64,000 bases of DNA, taken from Methanosarcina sp. Its GTDB lineage: Archaea > Halobacteriota > Methanosarcinia > Methanosarcinales > Methanosarcinaceae. The translations under genes and the position numbers were made by a program. Under the pieces are notes generated by a model. The model had not been told where the DNA came from, did not search any database, and saw only the letters and a list, made by a program, of their open reading frames with translations. Shown in pieces: positions 37,103 through 46,662 of the stretch. Location of the stretch: contig PLUB01000023.1 of NCBI GenBank assembly GCA_003164755.1, forward strand, positions 1 to 64,000, in the 5' to 3' direction. Position 1 is the first letter of the stretch. Each line of letters opens with the position of its first letter.

Positions 37103-37525
37103 TTGCTGATGAAATCGAAACTTTGGAGAGAAATTTTGAATTATTCTTATGGAAAGCATGAAAGTCAGATGGAAATTCGAATGTTTTTTCCGTGTATTGG
37201 GAAAATTGGTGCAATAATCCTAGTTGCTGAAATTGCTAATTTCAAGAATTTTTCTTCAGGAAATAATAATGGCTTGGAACCGATCCAAATGTATACTAAA
37301 TATGTGTATAAATTCTACAGTGGCATTCACAAAGGGAGGATCAAGGGCTACAAGTGGACTCTAACGCAGATTGCTAAGGCAGAAGCAAGAACGAAAAATA
37401 GCAAGCTAAGAGAGTTTTTTAACCGGAAGAAGAACTCAATTGGGAATGCAAAAGCAATTATTGCACTGCAAAGGAAAATTGCCACAATAATATGGTATCT
37501 TATTACAAATGATGAGCTGTACTAA
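37103..37525 (+). pseudogene. IS110-type transposase C-terminal remnant
   Basis: The frame contains FFPCIGKIGAIILVAEIANF (the Tnp20-type helix-hairpin-helix-like region of IS110/IS116/IS902), then KWTLTQIAKAEARTKNSKLR and EFFNRKKNSIGNAKAIIALQ-RKIATIIWYLITNDE, the usual C-terminus. The N-terminal DEDD catalytic domain is missing and the middle is shortened. Upstream 36891-37102 contains the IS5 3' flank shared with 49480-49600. Confidence 0.75.
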
Positions 37526-37724
37526 AATTAAACAGGTTACAATAGGGAAAAATCCAAAAGAGTAACATTGTTAATACTGAAATCTTTTGGTTGATGAAAG
37601 TAGAATAATTGGTTGAGTAACATGATTGTGGCAAATGGGGGTAGTAAAATATGTGATGTTTGTAACCTTATGCACTTTCATGCCGAACTAACTAAAGTTT
37701 TTGCTGGAATGAATTTTTTCAATT

Positions 37725-38846
37725 CTATAATATAAGAGTTGCTGCCAGAATACAACCATTTGCTATGAATATTTTTTCAAAGCTAAAAAAGCCTGTGAAA
37801 AGCCCTGCAATAATAGGGGCAAAAGAAAGCCCGGCATAGATGGTTGTATTAAAAAGTCCCATTACTAGCCCCCTATTCGAATTCATTCTGGCAACAGCCA
37901 GAGCAAAACCTACCAGCGCAATTCCGGATCCTCCACCCAGGCTTGAAAAGCCGAGAAAAGGATACTTAATGACTAAAATGGCTCCAAGGGCAGAAAATGT
38001 TAATCCAATCCGGATTATGTTTTTTTCCTTGATCCTGACCCGTCCGATAAGGAGAGATGTAATCATGGCGCAGGCGTAGAGGCTAGCAATAGAACTCCCG
38101 AGCTGGGTTTTAGTCATAGTGCCCAGGCTATAATCCGGATAGTAAGCTATAAGGACTCCGATGGTTCCATTGAGAAGAAAAGAACTGAGCCAGATCCTTG
38201 AATTGCTGCCGCTAAGTAGTTTTATAATAACATTATACAAATCTCTAAAAAGTCTTCCGGGGGGGTGAGGTAGTGAACCTGACTTTTCTGTGTTCTGAGG
38301 ATGGATCAATTCCCTGTGCCTTGGAAAAAGGCATAAGATCAAAGGAAAAGTGATAACTGTAAACACAAGGACTGCTCCTTTTAGGTAGGTATCCGCCAGT
38401 AAACCCGAAAAAAGAACACCTGCTGCCAATCCTGCGTTGAAAAGAAACGTGAATTCTCCGATATAACGCACTGGATCCTTAGATCTTGAGAGGGTGGCAA
38501 AGGCAGCTGGGAAAAAAGCTCCGCAGGCAGAACCTTCTATAAACCTTGAAATTAAAAGAATCCAGAGGTTTTCTGAGAGTAGGATGGTTAGCCCTGAAAT
38601 TGCTGTCAGAATAATGCTAAATCCTATAAACCTCAAATTTCCGAACCTATCAGCTAGAATCCCGAAAGGTAGCATTGTAACCAGGGCTCCAAAAAAATAG
38701 GCTGAAAAGAGCAGGCTGGGAGCAAATTTTCCGGAAGCGCTATAGTCCTGGCTCACAAGCTCCGGAAGGATAGGAATGACAGCGTTCGAAAGTCCCATAA
38801 TTGCAAAAGCTGCTCCATAAATCAAACGCCTATCAGGGTTCATAGT
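37725..38846 (-). CDS. MFS transporter
   Basis: Twelve-helix major facilitator of about 373 residues, clean frame. Motif A appears as GILADRFGNLRFIGF between helices 2 and 3. RFIEGSACGAFFPAAFATLS (helix 4) and FLFNAGLAAGVLFSGLLADT (helix 5, motif C-like) follow. The central cytoplasmic loop is basic and Pro-rich. The ATG at 38846 (MNPDRRLIYG) is the likelier start. The frame is open 13 codons further to a GTG at 38885, but no ribosome binding site supports it. The C-terminus ends within helix 12 (CILAATLIL), slightly short. Substrate unknown; a sugar- or drug-efflux type is possible. Confidence 0.8.
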   Translation of the reverse strand, partial: TMNPDRRLIYGAAFAIMGLSNAVIPILPELVSQDYSASGKFAPSLLFSAYFFGALVTMLPFGILADRFGNLRFIGFSIILTAISGLTILLSENLWILLISRFIEGSACGAFFPAAFATLSRSKDPVRYIGEFTFLFNAGLAAGVLFSGLLADTYLKGAVLVFTVITFPLILCLFPRHRELIHPQNTEKSGSLPHPPGRLFRDLYNVIIKLLSGSNSRIWLSSFLLNGTIGVLIAYYPDYSLGTMTKTQLGSSIASLYACAMITSLLIGRVRIKEKNIIRIGLTFSALGAILVIKYPFLGFSSLGGGSGIALVGFALAVARMNSNRGLVMGLFNTTIYAGLSFAPIIAGLFTGFFSFEKIFIANGCILAATLIL

Positions 38847-39019
38847 ACAAAAGAACCAGTTATCAAGTAAATACTTTCTTGTCACGGTAATTTTGAAAAC
38901 TTGCTTTGGATGATTTAAAATGTTTCAAGTGAATTATTAAGGTTTCTTTAGTAATTTGCAGGCTTTTTATTTGGCATATAATTGGATCAAACAAAGAACT
39001 TCTAAATCTAAATGTTGAT
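38847..39019. other. Upstream region of the MFS gene
   Basis: No genes. Contains the MFS promoter region; nothing distinctive. Confidence 0.3.
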
Positions 39020-39130
39020 GTATGTTTTGTATTATATGATTATTATATTATGTGATGATTAGATTATAGGGTTGTTATATTATACGATTATTATATTATA
39101 TGATTATTAAATTATACGATTAATTATATT
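39020..39130. repeat. AT-rich tandem repeat
   Basis: About eight imperfect copies of a unit close to ATTATATTATATGATT (variants ATTATATTATGTGATGATT, TTATATTATACGATT, ATTATACGATTA). It is a simple slippage-prone array. No function evident. Confidence 0.65.
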
Positions 39131-39221
39131 ATGATGGAACAGAATGCATAGCTATTTATATAATTAATTTTAATAAGAGTAATTGTAAGATGTGAGCGGA
39201 AAACTTTTTTCACATACCATA

Positions 39222-39252
39222 CCCCCCACTCCCCATATGACCCCCACTCCCC
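39222..39252 (-). other. G-quadruplex motif
   Basis: The minus strand carries GGGG-AGT-GGGGG-TCATAT-GGGG-AGT-GGGGGG: four runs of at least four G with loops of 3, 6 and 3. The plus strand is CCCCCC-ACT-CCCC-ATATGA-CCCCC-ACT-CCCC, a direct repeat of CCCCCACTCCCC around CATATG-like DNA. It is striking in this AT-rich surrounding. It lies about 375 bp upstream of the MFS gene and next to no other gene. Confidence 0.6.
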
Positions 39253-39899
39253 AACCCGCTCACACTCTTCTACTTAAATATTGATCTATCTACCCATTTT
39301 TTTCAATCAATACCGAGTTCCCTCATCTCCGAGACAATTTTTGCAAACCATAATAACTCCAAAAAGGGTATTGGAAATAATGGGGCTGTTGATTCTGGAG
39401 AGATAAATTGTTGATTCTGGATAGAGAAATGACCCAACTTCTGGTTTAGATAGATGCATACAGTTTGCTGTCTGTACTCCTGAATCAGGTAGCATCCTTG
39501 ATTTAATCATTTTTCCTGACTATTCGCTTCAATTTGAAACACAGTTTTTCTTCATTTTGGATATCAAAGGTGGAGTTTTTGAGATGATGGATCTCAAAAA
39601 AAATTAAAACATTGTTTTTGATTTCTGTGATATTCTATCTATGGAACTAGCGACACTACATGTATGGGTGGTTTAAAATCGAAGAATGTATCTTCTTGAG
39701 AAACTCGTTCTGTACCTATATATTTAAACGATAAGCGAAATTTGATTTTACTAATATAACTGGGTTAAGCAAAGAATATTATACCTTCATATTTAATACT
39801 TATTTGAAAGGATTGAAAGAATTGAAGTAAAAGTGGAAACCTCAAAAATGGATAGATTCTTTTTAATTGCAAAATAATCTCAAAAATGGAGGAAAAAAC
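39253..39899. other. Intergenic region without a supported gene
   Basis: Short open frames exist (for example a 67-codon minus-strand one near 39307-39510 ending MVCKNCLGDEGTRY), but none has a ribosome binding site or a recognisable protein. Probably debris. Confidence 0.3.
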
Positions 39900-40420
39900 G
39901 GTTATGTAGAAATCATTAATTTAATGCAAATTATTTCTACTATCTTTTTATTTACATCTTAGACTCTCAGTTGAAGTTTTACTTATTTGACTTGATTATG
40001 GAACTTTCTTACCAGAAGTACTTCTCCCAGCTTCCTTTTGGCAACAGAGAACGTTGTCTCAGTTATATTCCTGTTGTCTTATTTAATCTTATCATAGGTT
40101 AAGTGCATCTGTCTTCTATATTTTCCAGAAATTTTCGTTCTCTCTTTTTCTTACAGATATGATTGAGTCTACACTTCGTTCTTCTCTAATTAGGGATGGA
40201 TTTTTTTTGAATCATATCCTTTATCCATCACATAACATTGAGATTTTCTTATCCTATTCGATTGTTTTATCAGAGTAATTGCATGTTTGATTTCGTAATA
40301 TGTTTTTTGACTAATTTTCCATCCTAATACTACCTTTTTAGTTGTGTCGACTGAGATTGAAATTTCCACAAAGCTCCTTCGTGGCTTTCTCCCTCATCGG
40401 GGTTGGTAGATTAATATTAT
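39900..40420 (-). mobile_element. Transposase remnant (ISH3/IS4-like C-terminus)
   Basis: On the minus strand, in broken frames: PTPMRERATKELCGNFNL near 40360-40410, and NRNITETTFSVAKRKLGEVL with VRKFHNQVKEVKLQLRV-like sequence near 39960-40090. The 'ETtFSv.KRk.Ge.lr.R.f.nQv.E' pattern is the C-terminal glutamate region of archaeal DDE transposases. A 94-codon plus-strand frame over it is a shadow. Confidence 0.6.
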
Positions 40421-40709
40421 TTAGGTTTGTTTATTGTATTGTCTCAGATGAGTTCCAGCGGATTTGCAATGGGGCTTTTAATACAGGAATTTATTCAGTT
40501 CTCAGGATATGTCTGGTTTTTGTTATTTTCTTTCTAGAGCCCTTATGCTATGAGCCCATATTTTTAGGAAGTTTTCTGGTGTCTCTTCCCCTGCTCTTTG
40601 TAAAGTTGAAGGAAAAAATCGAATAAAAAATGAGAAATCTTGTTTCAGCAATCTTTAGGAATCCACATAAGCTTTAAAAGGCACAAGAACCCTATGCTAT
40701 AAATAGTGC

Positions 40710-41222
40710 ATGAAATTTTTGAAATCCGGTGATTTATTGAAAGTAAAGTCAAGAGTTCAGCTGAGGAAAAATACGAAGAACAAGATGTTAAAATACCTCG
40801 TGTCCATCTTCGGTGAAACGATGGCAGGGCTGGAAAATAAAGTCCTGGAAAAAATCATCTTGGAGGATTATTCCATTATCCTTGTGGATGGCAAGCCCCT
40901 ATTTTTTGAAATAGAAGGGCAGCTTTTTCCTACCGTCCGTGGAGCTCTTGAGATTGAACTCAAAAAGCGAATTGTAACTGTAGATAAAGGAGCTATTAGC
41001 TTCGTTTCGGATGGGGCGGACATCATGGCTCCTGGAGTAGTGGAGGCTGATCCCGAAATAGACGAAGGAGATCTCGTAATCATTGTGGAAGAGGTTCATA
41101 AAAAGCCTCTTGCAATTGGAAAAGCTCTCATGACGGGTCCACAGATGGTTGAGATCAATTCAGGTAAAGCTATAAAGTCAATAACCCATGTAGGAGATAA
41201 ACTATGGAGCATGGAACTCTGA
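40710..41222 (+). CDS. PUA-domain RNA-binding protein (DUF1947, MCT-1-like)
   Basis: 170 residues. The N-terminal DUF1947 half contains VKSRVQLRKNTKNKMLKYLV and DYSIILVDGKPLFFEIEGQL-FPTVRGAL. The C-terminal PUA domain includes VTVDKGAISFVSDGADIMAP-GVVEADPEIDEGDLV. This is the archaeal counterpart of the eukaryotic MCT-1/Tma20 proteins of translation initiation and recycling. The ATG has no ribosome binding site; CTATAAATAG sits only 7-16 nt upstream, so either the transcript is leaderless from a box further up or that run is fortuitous. Monocistronic, 176 nt before sepF. Confidence 0.85.
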   Translation: MKFLKSGDLLKVKSRVQLRKNTKNKMLKYLVSIFGETMAGLENKVLEKIILEDYSIILVDGKPLFFEIEGQLFPTVRGALEIELKKRIVTVDKGAISFVSDGADIMAPGVVEADPEIDEGDLVIIVEEVHKKPLAIGKALMTGPQMVEINSGKAIKSITHVGDKLWSMEL

Positions 41223-41398
41223 AAATGCTCTTGAAGCATGTAGATTCTTACTAAACAAAATCTGAATTAATAGGTGGGTAATTCCTTGAAACAGAGACTA
41301 AAATCAAGGTTAGCTTTAATAGCAAAAATTAATTAATATAGGTTTCAATATAGGACAATTATTATTCAAATCTAAAAAAATACGAAAGGTGTGCATAA

Positions 41399-41779
41399 AT
41401 GGCAAAATTCATAGACAAAATCCTTGGCAGCAATGTAAGAAGTACAACTAGTGCCGACGACTACACCGAAATTGATCTCAGTAAATACGAGGAGGCTCTC
41501 GAGGAAGAACCTGCAGAGACTTATGTTAAGATCGCAGAAGTCTCAAATATCAATCAGATATCCCTACTCAAGCAGGAGATCTACAATGGAAATATCCTGA
41601 TGATAGATATCTCAAACATCAGGGGCGATGACCTGATGAGGGACAGGGTTTTGAAAGAGCTGAAAGATGTAATCGTCGATGTTCGTGGAGATATTGCAGG
41701 TTTTAAAGGAAACACTGTGATTGTAACTCCCACAGGTATTAAAATCGATAGATCCAAAATAATTGGTGGGAAATATTGA
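41399..41779 (+). CDS. sepF: Archaeal SepF cell-division protein
   Basis: 126-residue membrane anchor for FtsZ in euryarchaea. The N-terminal MAKFIDKILGS can form the short membrane-binding amphipathic helix. An acidic linker follows (DYTEIDLSKYEEALEEEPAE), then the SepF core with YVKIAEVSNI, NGNILMIDISNIRGDDLMRD and FKGNTVIVTPTGIKIDRSKI. GAAAGGTG precedes the ATG. Its stop overlaps the start of the ZPR1-like gene (TTGA), so the two are translationally coupled. Identification is firm; a division role is known for archaeal homologues. Confidence 0.92.
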   Translation: MAKFIDKILGSNVRSTTSADDYTEIDLSKYEEALEEEPAETYVKIAEVSNINQISLLKQEIYNGNILMIDISNIRGDDLMRDRVLKELKDVIVDVRGDIAGFKGNTVIVTPTGIKIDRSKIIGGKY

Positions 41780-42420
41780 ATCATAATTTTTATAAGCATG
41801 AAAGTTTTGAGACAAGGGTCTGCTGTCCGCTATGTCACGACGATCTTGTGATAAACTGGCAGAAGGACAATATCCCCTATTTCGGGGAGATCATGTACAT
41901 TAGTGCAAAATGCCAATGCAGTTTCCATTTTGCAGATACTCTGAGCCTCTCCAGCAAAGAACCCATACGTTATGAAATATCAGTTGAAACTCAAGAAGAC
42001 CTGGACGCAAGGGTTATCCGCTCAACATCAGGAACAATTCGCATCCCGGAAATGGGGGTCACTATCGAGCCTGGAATGGCTTCAGAGTCTTACATAACGA
42101 ATATCGAAGGCGTACTTCATCGTGTCAGGAGTGTACTGATGACTGCAAGTAGGTGGGTACAGGAAGACGAAGATAAATTTTCCCGAAGCCAGGAGCTCTT
42201 GTGTATGCTCGAAGAAGTTATCGCAGGCAAGAAAAAAATTACAGTCGTCATCGAAGATCCTTTCGGGAATAGCGCAATAATTTCAAAAAAGGCTATCACT
42301 ACCAAGCTCTCAAAAGAGGAAGCAGAAAAGCTAAATAACGGTATGATAGTTTTCGATATTGAAAAATCCGAATTTACGCATAAAGCTTTGGAAAATGTCC
42401 AGCTCCTAGAAGGGAATTAA
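41776..42420 (+). CDS. ZPR1-type zinc-finger domain protein
   Basis: 214 residues. The N-terminal zinc knuckle CCPLC ... KCQCSFH supplies four Cys. FGEIMYISAKCQC is followed by RYEISVETQEDLDARVIRST and SGTIRIPEMGVTIEPG, the conserved ZPR1 core. VLHRVRSVLMTA and TVVIEDPFGNSAII form the typical C-terminal half. Archaeal proteins hold a single ZPR1 unit, where eukaryotic ZPR1 has two and acts as an eEF1A chaperone. A TTG start overlaps the sepF stop by 4 nt. The tight coupling with sepF is notable, but its meaning is unknown. Confidence 0.88.
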   Translation: MNHNFYKHESFETRVCCPLCHDDLVINWQKDNIPYFGEIMYISAKCQCSFHFADTLSLSSKEPIRYEISVETQEDLDARVIRSTSGTIRIPEMGVTIEPGMASESYITNIEGVLHRVRSVLMTASRWVQEDEDKFSRSQELLCMLEEVIAGKKKITVVIEDPFGNSAIISKKAITTKLSKEEAEKLNNGMIVFDIEKSEFTHKALENVQLLEGN

Positions 42421-42778
42421 CTCTTGCGTTCTTATTTTTAGGCAGCCCGACAAAAATTCAGGGGATCTAGTTCACATATAGTTATAAACTTTTATTCAAA
42501 TAAAGGAAAGAACAATGCGGGCTATTCAGCAGTTTTCTTTTTAGATATCAGGAGTCTCAGTATATGACAGTTAGAATACTCTTTTGTAGAGTTTTAGAGA
42601 GGTTATAGGGCTTAATATGGCACTTTATCTGTATGGAGTAGAGCTTTTCGGTCAGCACAAAAGCCTGTACTTCCTATCGAAGACGTAGCATTTGATATTA
42701 GGCATGTGCTGGGACTCGCAAATGCCTGAATTTGATGAACTAAATAATTAATTTATATTGTGATAATACGGTGAAGGT
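42421..42778. other. Intergenic region before proS
   Basis: A short protein-like stretch (KPVLPIEDVAFDIRHVLGLA, about 42655-42725) ends in a stop and has no start context; likely a fragment. GGTGAAGGT just before the proS ATG is its ribosome binding site. TATAAACTTTTATT near 42482 may be a promoter. Confidence 0.35.
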
Positions 42779-44221
42779 ATGGCAGAAAGCGAAAAAGGTG
42801 CAGCACTCCCTCCAAAAGAAAAATTTAGCGATTGGTATAATGAACTCCTTTGGATGGCCGAAATAATGGATGTCCGCTATCCTGTGAAAGGGCTCTATGT
42901 CTGGTATCCTTTCGGCTTTGCCATTCGGAGGAATACTTATAACATAATAAGAGAAGTCCTCGACAACAGTGGACACCAGGAAGCTCTCTTCCCGTTGCTT
43001 ATTCCCGAAAACGAGTTCATGAAAGAAGCTGAGCATATTAAAGGCTTTGAGGATGAGGTATATTGGGTAACTCACGGTGGAAAAGATCTTCTTGAGATAC
43101 CTCTGGCTCTTCGTCCAACCAGTGAGACTGCCATTTATCCAATGTACAAAATATGGGTCAGGTCCCATGCGGATTTGCCTCTCAAACTCTATCAGGTAGT
43201 GAATACTTTCCGCTACGAAACAAAACACACCCGACCCTTGATAAGGCTAAGGGAGATTACTTCCTTCAAAGAAGCTCACACAGTGCATGCAACCTGGGAA
43301 GATGCAGAGGTTCAGGTTAGGGAAGCTATTGAGCTTTATACCGAAATCTACCGTAGGCTTGGAATTCCTGTGCTCCGTTCAAGAAGACCTGATTGGGATA
43401 AATTCCCAGGTGCAGATTATACCGATGCTCTGGATGCAGTTATGCCTGATGGAAAGACTCTTCAGATAGGTACAGTCCATCATTTGGGTGACAATTTTGC
43501 AAAAACATTTAATATTAAATATGAAGCTCCTGATGGGGAGCAGTGCTATGCCCACCAGACATGCTATGGGATCTCAGAAAGATCTATTGCAGCTATTATT
43601 TCCATCCATGGAGATGACAAAGGGCTGGTTTTGCCTCCGGAGATCGCACCTGTACAGGTTGTAATTATTCCAATTATCTTCAAGAAAGGAGGAGATGATG
43701 TGCTTGCAGTTTGCAAAGATGTTCAAAAACGCCTGAAGAAAATAGGGATAAGAGTTGAAATCGATGCAAGTGATCTTCGCCCCGGAGCAAAGTATTATAA
43801 ATGGGAAATGAAAGGCGTACCCTTAAGGCTTGAAATCGGCCCTAGAGATCTGGAAAAGAATATTGCTGTGGCTGTAAGGAGAGACACAGGAAATAAAGAA
43901 CATATTTCGCTTTCTGATATTGAAGCTGATGTGATATCAAGATTTGAATCAATCCACAAAAACCTTTATGATAAAGCAAAAATAGGGCTTTTAAACCGTA
44001 TATTTAACTGTACTAATTTTGAAGAAGTAAAAGATAAAATCCAAAAAGGCATTGCAACAATTCCATGGTGTGGTAAGAAAGAATGTGGACTTATTATGGA
44101 AGACCAGATAAATGCAGGAATCCTTGGAATTCCTTTGGAGCAGAAAAAGGACTGGAAAGAAAAATGTCCTGTCTGCAAGGAAGAAACCCAAACTCTTGTG
44201 TATGTAGCAAGAACATATTAG
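42779..44221 (+). CDS. proS: Prolyl-tRNA synthetase (archaeal/eukaryotic type)
   Basis: Charges tRNA-Pro. 480 residues, class II. Motif 1 region [20 protein letters not shown]; proline-site [18 protein letters not shown]; motif 2 [30 protein letters not shown] and [11 protein letters not shown] (motif 3). The anticodon-binding domain starts near [13 protein letters not shown]. The C-terminal zinc domain has WCGKKEC and CPVCKEE, and the protein ends in the conserved Tyr (VARTY). This lacks the bacterial INS editing insert. A palindromic repeat begins 2 nt after the stop. Confidence 0.97.
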   Translation: MAESEKGAALPPKEKFSDWYNELLWMAEIMDVRYPVKGLYVWYPFGFAIRRNTYNIIREVLDNSGHQEALFPLLIPENEFMKEAEHIKGFEDEVYWVTHGGKDLLEIPLALRPTSETAIYPMYKIWVRSHADLPLKLYQVVNTFRYETKHTRPLIRLREITSFKEAHTVHATWEDAEVQVREAIELYTEIYRRLGIPVLRSRRPDWDKFPGADYTDALDAVMPDGKTLQIGTVHHLGDNFAKTFNIKYEAPDGEQCYAHQTCYGISERSIAAIISIHGDDKGLVLPPEIAPVQVVIIPIIFKKGGDDVLAVCKDVQKRLKKIGIRVEIDASDLRPGAKYYKWEMKGVPLRLEIGPRDLEKNIAVAVRRDTGNKEHISLSDIEADVISRFESIHKNLYDKAKIGLLNRIFNCTNFEEVKDKIQKGIATIPWCGKKECGLIMEDQINAGILGIPLEQKKDWKEKCPVCKEETQTLVYVARTY

Positions 44222-44222
44222 T

Positions 44223-44314
44223 GAGGATTTCGATAAACCTCTGATTAACAAGAGTCATTTACATAAGCGTTATAAACAACCAGCCAAAAAATGGAATTTA
44301 TCGAAACCCTTTCC
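44223..44314. repeat. ~90-bp palindromic repeat, copy 7, abutting proS
   Basis: GAGGATTTCGATAAACCTCT ... AAGAGTCATTTACATAAGCG ... TTATAAACAACCAGCC ... GGAATTTATCGAAACCCTTTCC. It joins one half of the GAGTCATTTATA type to an inverted half of the GGCTGGTTGTTTATA type, so the two half-types are interchangeable modules. It starts right after the proS stop and can act as its transcript end. Confidence 0.75.
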
Positions 44315-44879
44315 TACTTTATTATGGATGGTTCAAAAAGGTCAAAAATTGATAAGCAATGAAATTATGACTACTCAGAGAAGTTCTTGATTTCATATCC
44401 TTTTTACTTGTATTTTGTTCTCGCTAGATGAATTTATATATCGAAAACAATCGAGAATTCCTATAATTATGAATCTTCATAAGTTAATTGTTTTGATAGA
44501 CTTGACAAATTTACCTATGTTTTATTTAAGAACATGAAACACTACAGGGATGTTTGTATAATTTCAATTTCTAAAAATTGGAGCTTTAAGCCTTTAAAAT
44601 CTCTTCTTTTCAGCTTATATCTAAAAACTAGAAGACTATATTGGTGTTTATCTATTTTTTAAATTTAAACTTTTTGCCCTTAACGGGCAACTATAATTAT
44701 AAATTAAATTTCTACAAGGGCCTATCCTAAAAGTGATGTACTTACTGCAACTTTACAATTAAAACTATTGACCTCTCAATTAGGCTCTATCATAAATTTG
44801 AGAATATCGTTTTTATTAATCAAAAGTTTGGAAGATGTGAGTATTCGGTTAAGTGAGGAAGTATGATAAATTGCACTGA
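44315..44879. other. AT-rich region without genes
   Basis: No coding or RNA gene signal recognised between the repeat and the HTH remnant. Confidence 0.3.
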
Positions 44880-45250
44880 TTTCACAAAAATTCGTCATCC
44901 TTTTTTTCCGCCAATAGCTAATGTGACTCCTGTTTACAAGGTAAACATTAGCGATTTGTTTTTCTGAGAGCCCTTATTTCCAGAATGCTTTTTTAAGTTT
45001 ATCTTCACTGCTTTTTTTAGTGAAAATATATTTACTCCAACTTGGTTATGATCGAACCACAAATTTGTTCTCCAATCCTAAACTGTATCCATATCAACAT
45101 TGAAAACGCTTGTAATTTGTCTATCTGTAAGTCCTAATTTCCATAATATTTTTTTAGTGTGTCTTCTTTTTTGATCGCTTCCATCAATACACACTCATAA
45201 TAATTTATGAGATTCTTTAATATCTTCTGGGACCGCCGAAATTTATCATT
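44880..45250 (-). pseudogene. Decayed double helix-turn-helix gene
   Basis: Minus strand: LKKILWKLGLTDRQITSVFN and DMDTV-DWRTNLWFDHNQVGVN, followed by a second similar block (LKKHSGNKGSQKNKSLMFTL). The 'LtdrqIasvfnVd.dTV..Wr' pattern is a transposase- or regulator-type HTH. Frames are broken. A related fragment lies at 33180-33300. From 45251 to 45654 I see only AT-rich sequence. Confidence 0.4.
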
Positions 45251-45654
45251 AATTCCACTAGTAATTGACTGGAATATATAAAAAACCTATGGAATAATAC
45301 AAAGTCTCTAATTTATTGAAAACATTAGACTACAATGATTAATACATTTATATTAATTATAATTAATAATTTGTGGTGATGAAGACTATATTGGGGGAAA
45401 AAATTGCACAGTTATGTTAATTTATTTTTATCGAACTGATCTCAAAACACAAATTTTGTTATTTTGATTTCCTGATTTGAAAGTAAAACAAAAATGCAAA
45501 TAGTTGCATCAATTATATATATAACCAAAATTAGACAAAAATAAACTTTATTTTTATATTAACCAAATTAGTATAATCATTTGCTTAGAGCCTACTATTG
45601 CGTAAGTCCTATAAGTTTTGAACAGAACTTCCTAAATTAACGAAACATTATTTT

Positions 45655-46215
45655 ATGAAAAAGCTAATGAAACATCTTATGCTTACCCTTGGGATAGTAA
45701 ATACCTACGATAAGATCAAAGTTCTGGATGCTCATTACCGTGTAATTGCAAGAGCTGCTCCAATATGTCATGCTTTTGGATTCCATCTTTCCTTTTATGA
45801 CTTCCCATTCAAAATGAATACAGAAGAATTGGTGGCTTTTGTGATGGAAAAAACCACTATAGGAGATTCAGGAACTTACCTCCAAATTCTTTATGAAAAA
45901 AACCATCTGTCTGTATCAGATCTTCCAAAGAAAGGCTTCCCAGCACATTTTGGTGAAATTGTGATTACTACATCAAAACCAGATCCCAAAAGGCAGGTTT
46001 TGCCTGAAAAAATTGCTGAAAATGCCCTCCGAAATCGCTCATTTCTCTTCCTTGTAGGATTGGGGCACAAAGGACTCCCAAAGGAAATTATGAATAGAGG
46101 TAAATACCATCTGGATGTTACTTGTAAAGGGCTTTCTCTGGAGACATGCACAGCAATCGGAGCGATTCCGGCCAATTTGGCTGGGCTCATGACAAAACTG
46201 GATGTTAAAAAATAA
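45655..46215 (+). CDS. DUF531 family protein (SPOUT-like)
   Basis: 186-residue archaeal protein restricted to euryarchaea. Conserved start LGIVNTYDKIKVLDAHYRVI-ARAAPICHAFG. The C-terminal part FLFLVGLGHKGLPKEIMNRG and YHLDVTCKGLSLETCTAIGA-IPA resembles the cofactor-binding knot of SPOUT RNA methyltransferases. That suggests an RNA-methylating role; the family has no proven activity known to me. The first ATG is used; a second four codons on could also serve. Confidence 0.82.
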   Translation: MKKLMKHLMLTLGIVNTYDKIKVLDAHYRVIARAAPICHAFGFHLSFYDFPFKMNTEELVAFVMEKTTIGDSGTYLQILYEKNHLSVSDLPKKGFPAHFGEIVITTSKPDPKRQVLPEKIAENALRNRSFLFLVGLGHKGLPKEIMNRGKYHLDVTCKGLSLETCTAIGAIPANLAGLMTKLDVKK

Positions 46216-46662
46216 GTTATGAGCTTAAGTTTTTGGATTCAAATCTTCTTGAACATTACATATTAATTCTCTCAAAAATTAGATGAAATTAAAATAAAGG
46301 TACTTGAACAGAAAAACAATGCTGGAAAAATTTTGATAAGGAATTGACTAGAGAACAAATAGAAATTACTTACTCCTAATCAGGTGGCTCTATAGATTTG
46401 CTTTAAACTCAAAGTTAAAGTATTGTGTACTGTATATATTTTGGTTTGTCAGATGTTTATTTAACTCATCATAACTTTTTGAGATTTTTGATTCCACAGA
46501 AAAATCGATGCGATTCCCTCAATCATCTTATCATAGTGCATCTAAATGGCCAAAAAGACAATTATCATATATTATATATGGGGGGTGTAGAAAAAGTATT
46601 TTTCCTAAAATTAAAGTCTTCTCCTCAGTTTCATAAAACATTTGGAAAAACCAGAGGTACAT
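46216..46662. other. Intergenic region before queC
   Basis: 447 bp without supported genes. An open frame covering the queC ribosome binding site shows no protein-like character. No preQ1-type riboswitch recognised. Confidence 0.35.

Noticed and set aside
39020-39130. Possible CRISPR array
   Set aside because: Units are too short, AT-only and irregular, with no unique spacers; simple tandem repeat. No cas genes in the window.
40342-40626. 94-codon plus-strand ORF with hydrophobic sequence
   Set aside because: Lies opposite a transposase remnant read on the minus strand; its hydrophobic character is a shadow.
46216-46662. preQ1 or other riboswitch before queC
   Set aside because: No matching conserved core or pseudoknot seen; such riboswitches are not established in this lineage.
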